Shown: positions 1-9,019, counted from the first letter of the stretch. The stretch is DNA of 64,000 bases from Salinibaculum litoreum (GCA_009789175.1 CP046866.1:1922001-1986000), one strand, 5' to 3'. The notes: generated by a model not told the origin, from the letters alone. A program made the numbers and translations.

Positions 1-859
1 CGGCCTCCGCGCAGTCTCCGGCCGCGTAGACGTGCTCGTGATTGGTGCGCCCGTACTCGTCGGTGGCGATGGCGCCGGTCGGCCCGAGTTCGATACCGGC
101 CTGCTCCGCCAGGTCGGTGTTTGGTGCGACACCGACGCCGACGACGGCGATGTCGGCTGCGTACGTGTCGTTCTCGACGTGGACGCTCTCGACGGCTCCG
201 TCGCCGGCAAAGCCCGAGACTGCCGTATCGAGATGTAACGTCACACCCTGGTCCCGGAGGTGGTCCTCGACGCGGTCGGCGACGGCCTCGCCGAAGGGCT
301 GGAGGACGTGTGGGAGCATCTCGAAGAGGTGGACATCGACACCGTGTGCCGACAGCGCTTCGGCCATCTCGATGCCGACGTAGCCACCGCCGACGATGGC
401 CGCCGTTTCAGGGGTGTGCTCGCTGACGTAGGCGTCGATTGCGTCGGCTTCGTCCATGTCGTGGATGGTGAACACGCCATCGAGGGCCAGCCCGTCGAAG
501 GGGGGCTCGATTGCCGACGCCCCCGTGGCGACCAGCAGGTCGTCGTAGGCCTGCTCAAACGTGCGGTCGTCGCTCTCGACCGTGACCGTCTGTGTCTCCG
601 GGTCGATGTCGACCACCTCGTGGCCGGTCCGCAGGTCGATATCACGCTCCTCGCGGAACGTCTCCGGCGTGACGGTCACGAGGTCGTCGAGTTCCTCGAC
701 ATCTCCTTTGACGAAGTAGGGCATCCCGCAGGCAGCATAGGACACCCACTCCCCTTTCTCGAAGACGACGACATCCAGGTCCGGGTTCGCCCGCCTGGCT
801 TTGCTCGCAGCACTCATCCCCGCCGCGTCGCCGCCGATGACGACGAAGGTATTGCTCAT
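1..859 (-). CDS. CoA-disulfide reductase/NADH-oxidase-like flavoprotein, 3' end cut by window edge
   Basis: The 286 visible residues are the N-terminal part of a pyridine nucleotide-disulfide oxidoreductase; the gene runs off the left edge, so its dimerisation domain is not seen. An FAD-binding Rossmann fold opens the protein (IGGDAAG, residues 8-14). YAACGMPY follows at 41-48, with Cys44 in the position of the single redox cysteine of CoA-disulfide reductases and NADH oxidases. A second dinucleotide site (IVGGGYVG, 155-162) should bind NAD(P)H, and AAGDCAE (279-285) closes the FAD site. The ATG at 859 lies about 28 bases after a TATA-like ACTTTTGT tract, which fits a leaderless transcript. 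Whether the substrate is CoA disulfide, polysulfide or oxygen cannot be decided from this fragment. Confidence 0.85.
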   Translation of the reverse strand, partial: MSNTFVVIGGDAAGMSAASKARRANPDLDVVVFEKGEWVSYAACGMPYFVKGDVEELDDLVTVTPETFREERDIDLRTGHEVVDIDPETQTVTVESDDRTFEQAYDDLLVATGASAIEPPFDGLALDGVFTIHDMDEADAIDAYVSEHTPETAAIVGGGYVGIEMAEALSAHGVDVHLFEMLPHVLQPFGEAVADRVEDHLRDQGVTLHLDTAVSGFAGDGAVESVHVENDTYAADIAVVGVGVAPNTDLAEQAGIELGPTGAIATDEYGRTNHEHVYAAGDCAEA

Positions 860-1059
860 GTGTCATCCTTCGGCTGCCACGGACAAAAGTATTTCTTGAA
901 TTCCCCAATACTGCAAACTACTACCCGGGGTTTCCGGCGGCGGCATCGGAGACGACCGGCCTCAAGAACATCCCACATCGAGAGCCCTGTTCGCGGGTGA
1001 CAGAGCTGTCGGTATTCGGTTGTTGTCAGCAGGGCGGTGGCAGCGACTCGGCACAGGAG

Positions 1060-1407
1060 TCAGTTCGAGCGCGTCCGGACGGCCGCCCAGACGGCAACGG
1101 CCCCAAGCAGGAACGCGGGCAGCAGCGGCAACACCAGATAGGCGTCCCGCATGGTCAGGCCAAGCGAGGCGATAAGCGACTGGGCCTGCGGGAGATACAG
1201 AATCGCTGTCGGGACGACGAGAAACGAGAAGACGACGACGCCGACCAGCAGCCAGCCCCGCCAGTCGAAGTCGTTGTCAGTCGGTCGGGCCTGCCGGGGC
1301 GGCGAAGAGCGGGGCTGGTGGACGTAGGTATCGTCCGTGCCGTCGGCATCGTCGCCCGGCCCGTCCCGTGAAGGGGCATCGGCCGGGCTGGCGGGCTCAT
1401 TTGCCAT
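1060..1407 (-). CDS. Small two-helix membrane protein of unknown function
   Basis: A 115-residue protein that I do not recognise. The first 55 residues are hydrophilic and rich in Pro, Asp and Ser. Two hydrophobic segments follow (about residues 52-72 and 88-107), joined by a short polar loop, and the C-terminus is Arg-rich, so it should be a two-helix inner membrane protein with a cytoplasmic or disordered N-tail. The start MANEPAS at 1407 is preferred over an in-frame ATG nine codons upstream because a GTTTTGGG box lies about 28 bases before it. It is transcribed toward the oxidoreductase cut by the left edge but lies about 200 bases from it, with no sign of co-transcription. Confidence 0.6.
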   Translation of the reverse strand: MANEPASPADAPSRDGPGDDADGTDDTYVHQPRSSPPRQARPTDNDFDWRGWLLVGVVVFSFLVVPTAILYLPQAQSLIASLGLTMRDAYLVLPLLPAFLLGAVAVWAAVRTRSN

Positions 1408-1472
1408 TGAGTTACGTCCCAGCCACGCGCCCAAAACTCCGTCGTTCCAGAGCGAAGTCTGGCGGCTGCCGC

Positions 1473-2522
1473 CTACAGTTCGCTGTCGGGGACGACGACG
1501 ACCTTGCCGAAGCCCTCGCGTTCCTCGATCATCTCGTGGGCGTCTGCAATCTCGCTCATCGGGAAGGTCTCCCGGATGCGGGGCTCGAAAGCCCCCTCCC
1601 AGACGAGGTCGAGCACGTCGTCGACCTCGCCGGGGGTGCCCATCGTGGAGCCATAGATTTCCAGCTGGTTCCAGAAGATGGCGTTGATGTCGGTCTCGGG
1701 GTCACGGCCCGTCGTCGCGCCACAGGTGACGACGCGGCCACCCTTGACGAGGCTGGACAGGGAGTCCTGCCAGGTCGCCTTGCCGATGTGGTCGACCACC
1801 ACGTCGACCCCGCGACCGTCCGTGGCCTCCTCGATGGCCTCCGCGAAGTTCTCCTCGTCGTAGTTGATCGTGTGGTCAGCGCCGAGTTCCGCGGCATACT
1901 CGAGTTTCTCGTCGGTGCTTGCAGTGGCATAGACCTCCGCGCCGATGTAGTCGGCAATCTGGACGGCAGCGTGGCCGACGCCGCCGCTTGCACCCAGTAC
2001 GAGAATCTTCTCGCCAGGGTCGAGGTCGGCTCGGGTGACGAGCATCCGCCAGGCCGTCTGGAAGACCAGCGGCGCGGCGGCGGCGACTTCCCAATCGATA
2101 CCGTCGGCGACTGGGACCAGATTCTCTGCGGGGACGGCGGTCAGTTCGCTGTGGACGCCACGGGTGTGCTCGCCGAGGATGCGGAAGTCGACACACATCG
2201 TCGGGTCGCCGTCACGACAGTGTTCGCAGTGCCCGCAGGCAAGCCCCGCCGAGACCGCCACGCGGTCGCCGGGCTCGAATCGCTCGACATCCTCGCCGAC
2301 CTCCTCGACGACGCCGGCGGCGTCGCTGCCGGGGATGTGTGGCATCTCCAGGTCCAGGCGCGAGAGCGCACCGAGTCCCATCCGGGTGAACACGTCCAGA
2401 TGGTTCAGAGCAGCAGCCTTCACGTCGACCAGCACCTCGTCGCGGTCGATGTCCGGGTCCGGAAATTCGCCGTATTCGAGAACGTCTCTGCGACCGTGTT
2501 CCGAGAACTGGACTGCTTTCAT
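1473..2522 (-). CDS. Zinc-binding alcohol dehydrogenase / quinone oxidoreductase family protein
   Basis: A 349-residue medium-chain dehydrogenase/reductase. The N-terminal GroES-like domain contains the structural-zinc cysteines Cys96, Cys99, Cys102 and Cys110. The Rossmann fold has GASGGVG at 177-183 for NAD(P)H. The place usually held by the catalytic-zinc cysteine reads ALNHLDVF (38-45), with Asn instead of Cys, which is typical of the quinone-oxidoreductase branch; a classical zinc alcohol dehydrogenase activity is therefore doubtful. MKAVQF at 2522 is the family start, and a GTGTTTTTCA box lies about 27 bases upstream. It is divergent from the moaB-like gene at 2660. The substrate is unknown. 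Confidence 0.85.
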   Translation of the reverse strand: MKAVQFSEHGRRDVLEYGEFPDPDIDRDEVLVDVKAAALNHLDVFTRMGLGALSRLDLEMPHIPGSDAAGVVEEVGEDVERFEPGDRVAVSAGLACGHCEHCRDGDPTMCVDFRILGEHTRGVHSELTAVPAENLVPVADGIDWEVAAAAPLVFQTAWRMLVTRADLDPGEKILVLGASGGVGHAAVQIADYIGAEVYATASTDEKLEYAAELGADHTINYDEENFAEAIEEATDGRGVDVVVDHIGKATWQDSLSSLVKGGRVVTCGATTGRDPETDINAIFWNQLEIYGSTMGTPGEVDDVLDLVWEGAFEPRIRETFPMSEIADAHEMIEEREGFGKVVVVPDSEL

Positions 2523-2659
2523 ATCCGGATAGACGCTAGCCTGGTGAAAAACACTGGTGGTACAACATTCGTCTGCCGGCACGTCGACAGCTGTCGAACA
2601 GCGTGCGACGGCGCTCGGGAGAAGCCGGCATTTTTCACCGCAGACAGCGAAGGTCGGCC

Positions 2660-3334
2660 ATGGTCGATTTCCAGTCCAGAGACACACGACGGCGGTCCGA
2701 CGACGACAGCGACGAAGAGGAAGAAACAGAGGAGACAGCGGCGGGAGAGGCGGCGACAGAACAGACAGAGCCGACAGCAGACCAGTCCGGTGGAGACGAA
2801 GTCGACGAGAACGGGGCCGGCACGGGAGACATCGAGGCCGAGGAGTACCTGGATACGTTCAGTTACGCCGTCGTCACCGTGGCGGCCGACCGGACGATAG
2901 AGGAGGACACTGTGGGGAACACAGTCGTCGATGCGGTCGAGGGGACCGGGGACGCCGTCGCGACACGGGAGTTGCTCGCGCCGGAGTACGACGGCGTCCA
3001 GCAGTCACTGGGGACGCTGGTCGACCGCCGAGACGTCGACGCCATCGTCACCCTCGGCGGCGAGGGCGTCAGACCGGAGGACGTGGTCGTCGACGCCGCC
3101 AGTGACCTCTTCGATAAGGAGCTCCCAGGCTTTGGAGAGTTGTTCCGGGTCTACTCACACGACCACGAGGGAACGGCAGTTGTCCGGACCCGGGCAACAG
3201 CAGGCATCATCGACGACATCCCTGTCTTCTGCTTGCCCGACGACAGCGTCGCCGCCCGCCGCGGCATCGAACAGATTGTCGCGGCGGAAGCGCCCGAAAT
3301 TGCGTCGCTTGCCGCCACGGACGACGAGGCCTGA
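2660..3334 (+). CDS. MoaB/MogA-like molybdopterin-binding domain protein with acidic N-terminal tail
   Basis: 224 residues. The first 60 are a disordered, Asp/Glu/Thr-rich tail. Residues 63-215 match the MoaB/MogA fold, which in molybdenum cofactor synthesis adenylates molybdopterin. The glycine-rich substrate loop reads TLGGEGVRPED (131-141) where the family usually has a GGTG-type loop followed by a conserved Arg-Asp, and the later PGFGELFR (155-162) corresponds to the conserved PG-E-R segment. The loop is divergent, so activity is not assured. The start at 2660 is supported by a CATTTTTC box about 27 bases upstream; an in-frame start 19 codons earlier would lie before that box. It stands alone, with no other molybdenum cofactor gene nearby. 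Confidence 0.75.
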   Translation: MVDFQSRDTRRRSDDDSDEEEETEETAAGEAATEQTEPTADQSGGDEVDENGAGTGDIEAEEYLDTFSYAVVTVAADRTIEEDTVGNTVVDAVEGTGDAVATRELLAPEYDGVQQSLGTLVDRRDVDAIVTLGGEGVRPEDVVVDAASDLFDKELPGFGELFRVYSHDHEGTAVVRTRATAGIIDDIPVFCLPDDSVAARRGIEQIVAAEAPEIASLAATDDEA

Positions 3335-3532
3335 TTTCTCAGGGCCAGGCCGACGTTTTGTGCGATTTTCAGTCGGCTTAAACCGCGTCAACGGTTTTGA
3401 ACGGAAACAACCGATCCGGCGGATTCCGTGGCTCTGGGACCGCTGAAGCCACCGAATTTAGACGTTTCAAGGATTAAATCGCGTTAACTTCGATACCCCA
3501 TTAAGTGTAATCGCTCCCCAGCGCCGGGTGCA

Positions 3533-4489
3533 ATGTCCGAACACAGTGTCACCCGACGGACGGTACTCAAGACAGTCGGCGCGGCCGCCGCTGCGGCGGC
3601 CGTCCCCGCCACCGTAACAGCCAGCGACGAGTGGACGAGCGTCGAGTCACCGACCGGTAACACCCTCTACGATATCGAGTACACGGCTGGGGGCGCGTAC
3701 GCCATCGGCAGTGGCGGCGTCGTCCTCGAACGTACGGCCGAGGGCTGGCGGAAGGTCCTCGACGGCGGTCCGACCGGCAACGGCAACGACTGTTACGGTG
3801 CGGACGTGACCGACGACGGCAAGCGCCTGTGGTTCGTCGGCTCCTCCGGTGCCATCGGCGAATACGACGTGGAGACAGGCAACCTGAACGACCACTCGGC
3901 ACCGATGGACGTGACCAACAATTTCAACGACCTGGCCGTCACCGGCGAGGCCGGCGAGGCCAACGTATACGTCGCGGGTGACTCCGGGAAGATGTACTAC
4001 AGCTTCGAGAACGGTGAGCAGGGCTCCTGGGAGTACGTCACGCCCGCCAGCGGGTCGAACATCAACGCCGTCGACTTCTACGACGACCGCAAGGGTCACA
4101 TCGTCGACGGCAACAAGACGGTCCTCCACACGCAGGACGGGACGACCTGGGACAAGATCGGACTGGCCGACGCCAACGTCAACTTCTACGGCGTCGACAG
4201 CGACGGCGCAGACGACGTGTGGGTCTCCGGCGGCGGCGGGATGGTCTTTCACTGGGACGGTGTCGAGTGGACGCCCGCAGACACCGGCGACGCCGGCCTC
4301 CGTGACATCGAAGTCACCGACGACGACGACGGCGACGGCCTCACGGTCGGTGGCGGCGGCGTAGTCTACGACCTGACCGGTGGCCGCTGGGAGCAGGAGA
4401 CCACACCCATCGGCGAGAATCTCAAGGCTGTCGTCCGTGGCTCACCGGACATCGCCGTCGGCGCTGCCGGCACCATCCTCGAACACTGA
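3533..4489 (+). CDS. Tat-exported beta-propeller protein
   Basis: 318 residues. The N-terminus has a twin-arginine signal (TRRTVLK, residues 7-13) followed by an Ala-rich hydrophobic stretch and an AxA-like site near residue 31, so it should be exported folded. The mature part is built of repeating units containing glycine-rich turns (SGGVVLE, SSGAIGEYD, SGKMYYS, GGGGMVFHWDG, GGGGVVYD). Each unit is about 40-45 residues, as in six- or seven-bladed propellers of the YCF48/BNR type. There are no cysteines suggesting a cofactor. Such proteins are thought to act as binding scaffolds outside the membrane; no partner is apparent here. An AT-rich stretch upstream (about 3470-3510) is the likely promoter. 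Confidence 0.75.
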   Translation: MSEHSVTRRTVLKTVGAAAAAAAVPATVTASDEWTSVESPTGNTLYDIEYTAGGAYAIGSGGVVLERTAEGWRKVLDGGPTGNGNDCYGADVTDDGKRLWFVGSSGAIGEYDVETGNLNDHSAPMDVTNNFNDLAVTGEAGEANVYVAGDSGKMYYSFENGEQGSWEYVTPASGSNINAVDFYDDRKGHIVDGNKTVLHTQDGTTWDKIGLADANVNFYGVDSDGADDVWVSGGGGMVFHWDGVEWTPADTGDAGLRDIEVTDDDDGDGLTVGGGGVVYDLTGGRWEQETTPIGENLKAVVRGSPDIAVGAAGTILEH

Positions 4490-4568
4490 CGCGACCTGAC
4501 CACGCTCACGCACCGGCCATCGAATTCTGATCCCGGTACGACAGTTCGACGGCACGCGTCCGGCCAGC

Positions 4569-4715
4569 TCACCGCTGGCGGACCAGCAAGACGAGCAGTC
4601 CCACGATAATCAGCCCGAAGCCCCACCATATCGAATCACCGGGCAGGAAATTCAATGCGAGCGTAACGATACCCGAGGAGACGAGCGACCAGCCGATGGT
4701 GGTGCGGTAAGCCAT
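4569..4715 (-). CDS. 48-residue membrane protein
   Basis: A short protein with two hydrophobic helices (about residues 8-24 and 29-45) separated by LPGDSIWW, ending in a basic VRQR. The tryptophan pair at the turn and the basic tail suggest a hairpin with both ends in the cytoplasm. I chose ATG at 4715 because the in-frame codons upstream encode Cys/Arg-rich sequence unlike a protein N-terminus. Proteins of this pattern are common in haloarchaea and mostly uncharacterised; no function can be assigned. Confidence 0.6.
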   Translation of the reverse strand: MAYRTTIGWSLVSSGIVTLALNFLPGDSIWWGFGLIIVGLLVLLVRQR

Positions 4716-4870
4716 AGCCCTTCTCGGGAGGCTATCTTGTTGGTAGTTTGGCTGGCATTTGCAAGATAACTGCGGGGAACTCGTCCTGTTCGTTCGACTA
4801 CACGGGGCTGGCAGCCACCCGGTCGCCGCCAGCGCCACATTCATGCCACAGTAACCCTTGTTAACGGCCG

Positions 4871-6202
4871 ATGAACGCGTCTCCGCCGGGACCGCGTGGC
4901 GAACCGCTGTTCGGGAGTAGCCGCAAGTACGCGGACGACCCCTTCCGGTTTCTCTCCGCCTGTGAGCAGGCCTACGGCGATGTCGTCGCCTTCGAACTCG
5001 GGCAGATGCCGACGTACCTGCTCACCAACCCCGACGACATCGGGACAGTGCTGCTCGACCCCGACACCTATCGCAAGCCCGACTTCCAGAGCGACGCCCT
5101 CGGGGACCTGCTCGGCGAGGGGCTGCTGTTGAGCGAGGGTGACACCTGGCAAAAGCAACGAGAACTGGCGAACCCCGCCTTCGCGATGGGGCGGCTGGCG
5201 AACTTCGCCGACCGCATCGTCGACCACGCGGATGCGATGCTCGCCGACTGGGACGACGGCGACGACGTGGATGTCGAACAGGAGATGACCCGCGTGACAC
5301 TCGACGTCATCGCGGACCTGATGCTCGGTGTCCAACTCGACGAGGGTCGCATCGAAACGGTCCGACAGAGCCTGGACCCGCTGGGTGCCCAGTTCGAACC
5401 CAACCCCATCAGATTCGCGGCCCCGGAGTGGGTCCCCATGCCCGGCGACCGGGAGTACCAGCAAGCGCTTGATACGCTGGAGAGCATCGTCGGGGACATC
5501 ATCGCCGAGCGCCGCGGCACCGAAGGCGACAGCGACGGGCCGATGGACATGCTATCGGTCCTGTTGCGGGCACAGAACCGCGGCGAGCAGTCCGACCAGC
5601 AGTTACGTGACGAGGTGGTGACGATGCTGCTTGCGGGTCATGACACCACGGCGCTGACGCTGACCTACACCTGGTATCTGCTCTCGGAGCACCCGACGGC
5701 CCGCGAGCGCGTCCACGAGGAGGTGGCCGACGTGGTCGGCGACGAGCGGCCGACGATGGACCACGTCCAGTCGTTCGAGTACGTCGAGTGGGTCATCGAC
5801 GAGGCGATGCGCCTATACCCCCCGGTGTACACCCTCTTTCGGGAGCCGACCGAAGACGTGCAGTTGAGCGGCTACGACATCGAGGAGGGGTCGGCGCTGA
5901 TGCTGTCACAGTGGGCCGTCCACCGCTCGCCGCGGTGGTGGGACGACCCCGAGACGTTCGAACCCGAGCGATGGACCAGCGAGCGCCAGCAGGAGCGCCC
6001 CCGCTTTGCCTACTTCCCCTTCGGCGGCGGCCCGCGCCACTGCATCGGCAAGCACCTCGCCAAACTCGAAGCACAGTTGATTCTCGCCCGCACGGCCAGC
6101 CAGTTCGAACTCGACTACGCCCGCGAGGGACACTTCGAGTACCGCCCGTCACTGACCGTCCACCCGAAAGACGGGATGCCGATGACCGTCAGCGAACGAT
6201 AG
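4871..6202 (+). CDS. Cytochrome P450
   Basis: A complete 443-residue P450 monooxygenase. The I-helix oxygen-activation motif AGHDTT lies at about 255-260, the K-helix ExxR appears in DEAMRLYP (about 310-317), and the heme-thiolate loop FGGGPRHCIG places the proximal cysteine at 391. The length and proline-rich start (PPGPRGEPLFG) are normal for soluble prokaryotic P450s, with no membrane anchor. No ferredoxin or ferredoxin reductase gene is adjacent, so its redox partner must be encoded elsewhere, and neighbours give no hint of the substrate. Haloarchaeal P450s of this type form the CYP174 family; membership here is inferred, not tested. Confidence 0.95.
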   Translation: MNASPPGPRGEPLFGSSRKYADDPFRFLSACEQAYGDVVAFELGQMPTYLLTNPDDIGTVLLDPDTYRKPDFQSDALGDLLGEGLLLSEGDTWQKQRELANPAFAMGRLANFADRIVDHADAMLADWDDGDDVDVEQEMTRVTLDVIADLMLGVQLDEGRIETVRQSLDPLGAQFEPNPIRFAAPEWVPMPGDREYQQALDTLESIVGDIIAERRGTEGDSDGPMDMLSVLLRAQNRGEQSDQQLRDEVVTMLLAGHDTTALTLTYTWYLLSEHPTARERVHEEVADVVGDERPTMDHVQSFEYVEWVIDEAMRLYPPVYTLFREPTEDVQLSGYDIEEGSALMLSQWAVHRSPRWWDDPETFEPERWTSERQQERPRFAYFPFGGGPRHCIGKHLAKLEAQLILARTASQFELDYAREGHFEYRPSLTVHPKDGMPMTVSER

Positions 6203-6233
6203 GACCGTCTCAGGGTGGCTGTGGCGATGCCTC

Positions 6234-6342
6234 ATAGTGATTACCGCGGTTATGTTCACGGAAGCTATCGCAAGATGCCGTTTCACCGACCTCAGCGCGG
6301 TTGTGGGTGGCACCAGAGGTGAAGACTCGTAGTAATCACTAT
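6234..6342. repeat. 109-bp interval bounded by 11-bp inverted repeats
   Basis: ATAGTGATTAC at 6234-6244 is matched by its exact complement GTAATCACTAT at 6332-6342. The segment fills the gap between the P450 gene and the convergent membrane-protein gene, touching the stop codon of the latter. It may be a small MITE-like element or the shared transcription-termination region. No flanking target duplication is evident. Confidence 0.5.
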
Positions 6343-6872
6343 CAGCCGAACTGAATCCAGTCGGTCCACTTCCGGTAGCCGACGTATAGCCCCACGACAA
6401 CGGCAACCGGGAACCAGAGGACGGCCACGAGACGATTGATAAAGAAAAACGGCACCAGTATCGCTTCGAGCGGGTCGTCGTCCTCATCGCCCGACCCGTC
6501 GTTCCACGGACAATCGAGGATGTACTGCTGGAGGAAGTACGTCTGGTTCTCGTAGACGACGTAGTCCACCTCGGTGAGGTTCAGCGAGGCGTTGACGGTG
6601 ATGGTAGCCATCCCGTCGGTGGCGGTTCGTGCCGCGTCGAAACTTCGCTGCTGGTCGTCAGTGAGGTTCTCGTAACTGGTCGTCTCGGGTGGGTCGCCGT
6701 CGTAGGGGGTCGATTCGACGACGCCCCTGTTACAGTCGGTCGGCTGTCTGTCGGTCAGTGCGTCCGTCTCTGCCGGCCCAGTCTCGGACCAGCGATACGC
6801 TTCGGTGACACCCACAGAGAGGGCAGAAACGAGGACCAATCCCACCATGACGGACCGCCACTGGGGGCGCAT
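6342..6872 (-). CDS. Membrane-anchored protein with N- and C-terminal transmembrane helices
   Basis: 176 residues, not recognised. A hydrophobic segment near the N-terminus (about 8-24) acts as a signal or anchor. A hydrophilic, Thr/Asp-rich ectodomain of about 100 residues follows, containing two cysteines (CNRG and DCPW) that could pair outside the cell. A strong helix near the C-terminus (about 145-167) is followed by a basic YRKW. The start at 6872 is supported by a GTTTATTTC box about 27 bases upstream; longer in-frame extensions would run past this box. It is convergent with the P450 gene and divergent from the MBL hydrolase gene. Confidence 0.65.
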   Translation of the reverse strand: MRPQWRSVMVGLVLVSALSVGVTEAYRWSETGPAETDALTDRQPTDCNRGVVESTPYDGDPPETTSYENLTDDQQRSFDAARTATDGMATITVNASLNLTEVDYVVYENQTYFLQQYILDCPWNDGSGDEDDDPLEAILVPFFFINRLVAVLWFPVAVVVGLYVGYRKWTDWIQFG

Positions 6873-6999
6873 GTCGGGGAGATTACCGCCGTCGTGTTTA
6901 TTTCTTTTCACTACGTGCGGGCCGTCCAACTCTCGCCGTCCCGGACTCCCAAACTGGCGTGTGTCGTCACTTTTGTAGCTGCTTCCCCAAGGGGCGGAT

Positions 7000-7707
7000 A
7001 TGGTCACCCGACTCGTCGACGACGTGTGGTGGTTCGACCTGCAGGGCGTCAACGCATATCTGGTCGTAGACGACACAGTAACGCTGGTCGATACGGGGAT
7101 GCCGTGGCATGCCGACCGCCTGGCCGATGGCGTCGAGCGCGCCGTCGGCGGCCTGGACGCAATCGACCGCGTGCTGATAACACATTTCGATTTCGACCAC
7201 GTGGGCGGGCTGAACGCACTGATAGACCGCGGTCTCGACGCGACAGTCGCCGTCGGGGTCGACGACGAACCGTACCTTGCCCGCCGGCAACGGCCGACCT
7301 GGAACAACCGGAAGGGGCTGTTCCAGCGCGTGACCGACGTGGTCCGGTCGGCCCCGGCATTGCCCGTCGAGACAGTTACAGAGGGCGGCAGCGTGGGTCC
7401 CTTCGATGTCTATCACACACCGGGACATACGCCGGGTCACACGGCCTTCGTCCACGAGGAGCGTCCACTTGCCATGATCGGCGACCTCGTGCGCGAATCA
7501 GACGGCGTCTTCGAGGTCCCGCCGTGGTTTCTCAACTACGACCAGGACCAGGCAGAGGAGAGTCTTCGCGCGTTCGTCGAGCGCGCACCGGAGGTGGACG
7601 TGGTCTGTCAGGGACACGGAACGCCCTTCGTCGAGGACGGCGGGGAGAAACTCGCAGCCGCCGCCCAGCTACTCGGTGAAACGACGCTCGAGACGACGAA
7701 CGTCTAG
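7000..7707 (+). CDS. MBL-fold metallo-hydrolase
   Basis: 235 residues with the metallo-beta-lactamase fold. The metal-binding loop reads THFDFDHVGG, giving His62-x-Asp64-x-Asp66-His67 rather than the canonical HxHxDH. Further ligands are in HTPGHTPGH (about 143-151), IGDLVRE (about 160-166) and QGHGTPF near 205. Asp in place of the second His occurs in a subset of MBL proteins and may change metal preference. Function could be thioesterase, lactonase or glyoxalase-like. A CACTTTTGTAG box sits about 27 bases before the ATG. The stop codon overlaps the convergent DUF7126 stop in the palindrome CTAG. Confidence 0.85.
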   Translation: MVTRLVDDVWWFDLQGVNAYLVVDDTVTLVDTGMPWHADRLADGVERAVGGLDAIDRVLITHFDFDHVGGLNALIDRGLDATVAVGVDDEPYLARRQRPTWNNRKGLFQRVTDVVRSAPALPVETVTEGGSVGPFDVYHTPGHTPGHTAFVHEERPLAMIGDLVRESDGVFEVPPWFLNYDQDQAEESLRAFVERAPEVDVVCQGHGTPFVEDGGEKLAAAAQLLGETTLETTNV

Positions 7708-8015
7708 AGTTCTGCGGCAACGGCCTCAGCGTCGAGCAGGTTCGGGTCGACCAGCATATCGGCCTGTCGGGAAGCGAAGTCGGGCAGGGACCCCTCGGCG
7801 TAGAGGACGATGCGAACATTCTCGTTGAGGTCCTTGGCGACGGGGACGGCCGTAGCCAGTTCCACCTCGGTCAGGACGAGTACGTCGGCGTCGTGGATGC
7901 CGGCCTCCTCCAGTGGCGGTCTGTTGCCGTGTGGTGTTCGCTCGACTGTGTGGCCCTCCGACTCGATTGCGCTTGCGATGTCGTGTTCGTCAGTACCGGC
8001 GACGATGACGTTCAT
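7704..8015 (-). CDS. DUF7126-like small protein downstream of guaAb
   Basis: 103 residues of alternating beta strands and helices (MNVIVAGTDEHD, DADVLVLTEV, VRIVLYAEG), a single small Rossmann-like domain reminiscent of TrkA-N or receiver folds but without a clear GxGxxG loop. It is the third gene after pyrG and guaAb on the same strand, 86 bases from guaAb. Homologues are sometimes labelled CTP synthetase, apparently by carry-over from the pyrG neighbour; at this length it cannot be a CTP synthase. The function is unknown; a regulatory role in nucleotide metabolism is only a guess from position. Confidence 0.65.
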   Translation of the reverse strand: MNVIVAGTDEHDIASAIESEGHTVERTPHGNRPPLEEAGIHDADVLVLTEVELATAVPVAKDLNENVRIVLYAEGSLPDFASRQADMLVDPNLLDAEAVAAEL

Positions 8016-8101
8016 TGGTGTGGTGGTAGAGAGGTGGGGGCTTGTGTCTTGTTACACGGGGCGGGTCTGGTCACTCGGGAGAAACGGCGTGGTGGTCGAA
8101 C

Positions 8102-9019
8102 CTACTCGTACTCGATGGTCGCCGGCGGCTTGTGGGTCACGTCGTAGAGCACCCGGGAGACGTTCTCGTTTTCCCCGGTAATCCGCGATTGGATCCGCTG
8201 GAGAGTCTCCCAATCGATTTCCTGGGCGCGGGCGGTCATGCCGTCACGGCTCTCGACGGAGCGGACGGCGACGACCCAGCCATGAACGCGGTTGTCACCT
8301 TTGACGCCGGTGGCTTTCCCGATGACTGCGGCGAGTGCCTGCCACGGGTCGTGCTCCTCCAGTTCCTCCTCGACGACGTGGTTGGCCTCGCGGGCGACTT
8401 CGAGTTTCTCCTCGGTGACCTCACCGATGATGCGCACGGCCAGTCCCGGCCCGGGGAAGGGCATCCGCTCGGCGATTATCTCTTCGAGGTCGAGTTCGCG
8501 TGCGACCTCACGGACCTCGTCCTTGTAGAGGTCCCGCATGGGTTCGACGATGCCATCGAAGTCGACGACTTCGGGCAGGCCACCGACGTTGTGGTGGCTC
8601 TTTATCGTGCCCTCGCTCTCGATGCGGTCGGGGTAGATGGTCCCCTGCACGAGGTAGTCGGCCTCGACCTCCTTCGCAACGGTCTCGAACTCGCGGATGA
8701 ACTGCTCGCCGATGGCGTGGCGCTTCTCCTCGGGGTCGGTGATACCTTCGAGGGCATCGAGGAAGCGGTCTTTCGCGTCGACGATGCGCAGCGAGTCCAT
8801 GTAATCGAAGGTCTCCCGAATCTGGTCTGTCTCGCCTTTCCGCATCAGGCCAGTGTCGACGTAGACCGGTGTAAGCTGGTCGCCGATAGCGTCGTACGCC
8901 AGTGCGGCAGCGGTCGAGGAGTCGACGCCGCCGGAAAGGGCGATGACGGCGTTTTTCTCCCCGATTTCGTCGGAGATTTCCTCACGGGCTTCCGGGATGA
9001 AGGAGTCGACGTCGACCAT
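8102..9019 (-). CDS. guaAb: GMP synthase (glutamine-hydrolysing), ATP-pyrophosphatase subunit B
   Basis: 305 residues. This is the synthetase half of archaeal GMP synthase, which adenylates XMP and aminates it to GMP with ammonia supplied by a separate glutamine amidotransferase subunit. The PP-loop SGGVDSS lies at 29-35, and the C-terminal dimerisation domain ends in the family signature near [11 protein letters not shown]. No GATase domain is fused, so the A subunit must be elsewhere. The ATG overlaps the pyrG stop codon by one base (TGATG), which indicates translational coupling in one mRNA. Confidence 0.93.
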   Translation of the reverse strand: MVDVDSFIPEAREEISDEIGEKNAVIALSGGVDSSTAAALAYDAIGDQLTPVYVDTGLMRKGETDQIRETFDYMDSLRIVDAKDRFLDALEGITDPEEKRHAIGEQFIREFETVAKEVEADYLVQGTIYPDRIESEGTIKSHHNVGGLPEVVDFDGIVEPMRDLYKDEVREVARELDLEEIIAERMPFPGPGLAVRIIGEVTEEKLEVAREANHVVEEELEEHDPWQALAAVIGKATGVKGDNRVHGWVVAVRSVESRDGMTARAQEIDWETLQRIQSRITGENENVSRVLYDVTHKPPATIEYE

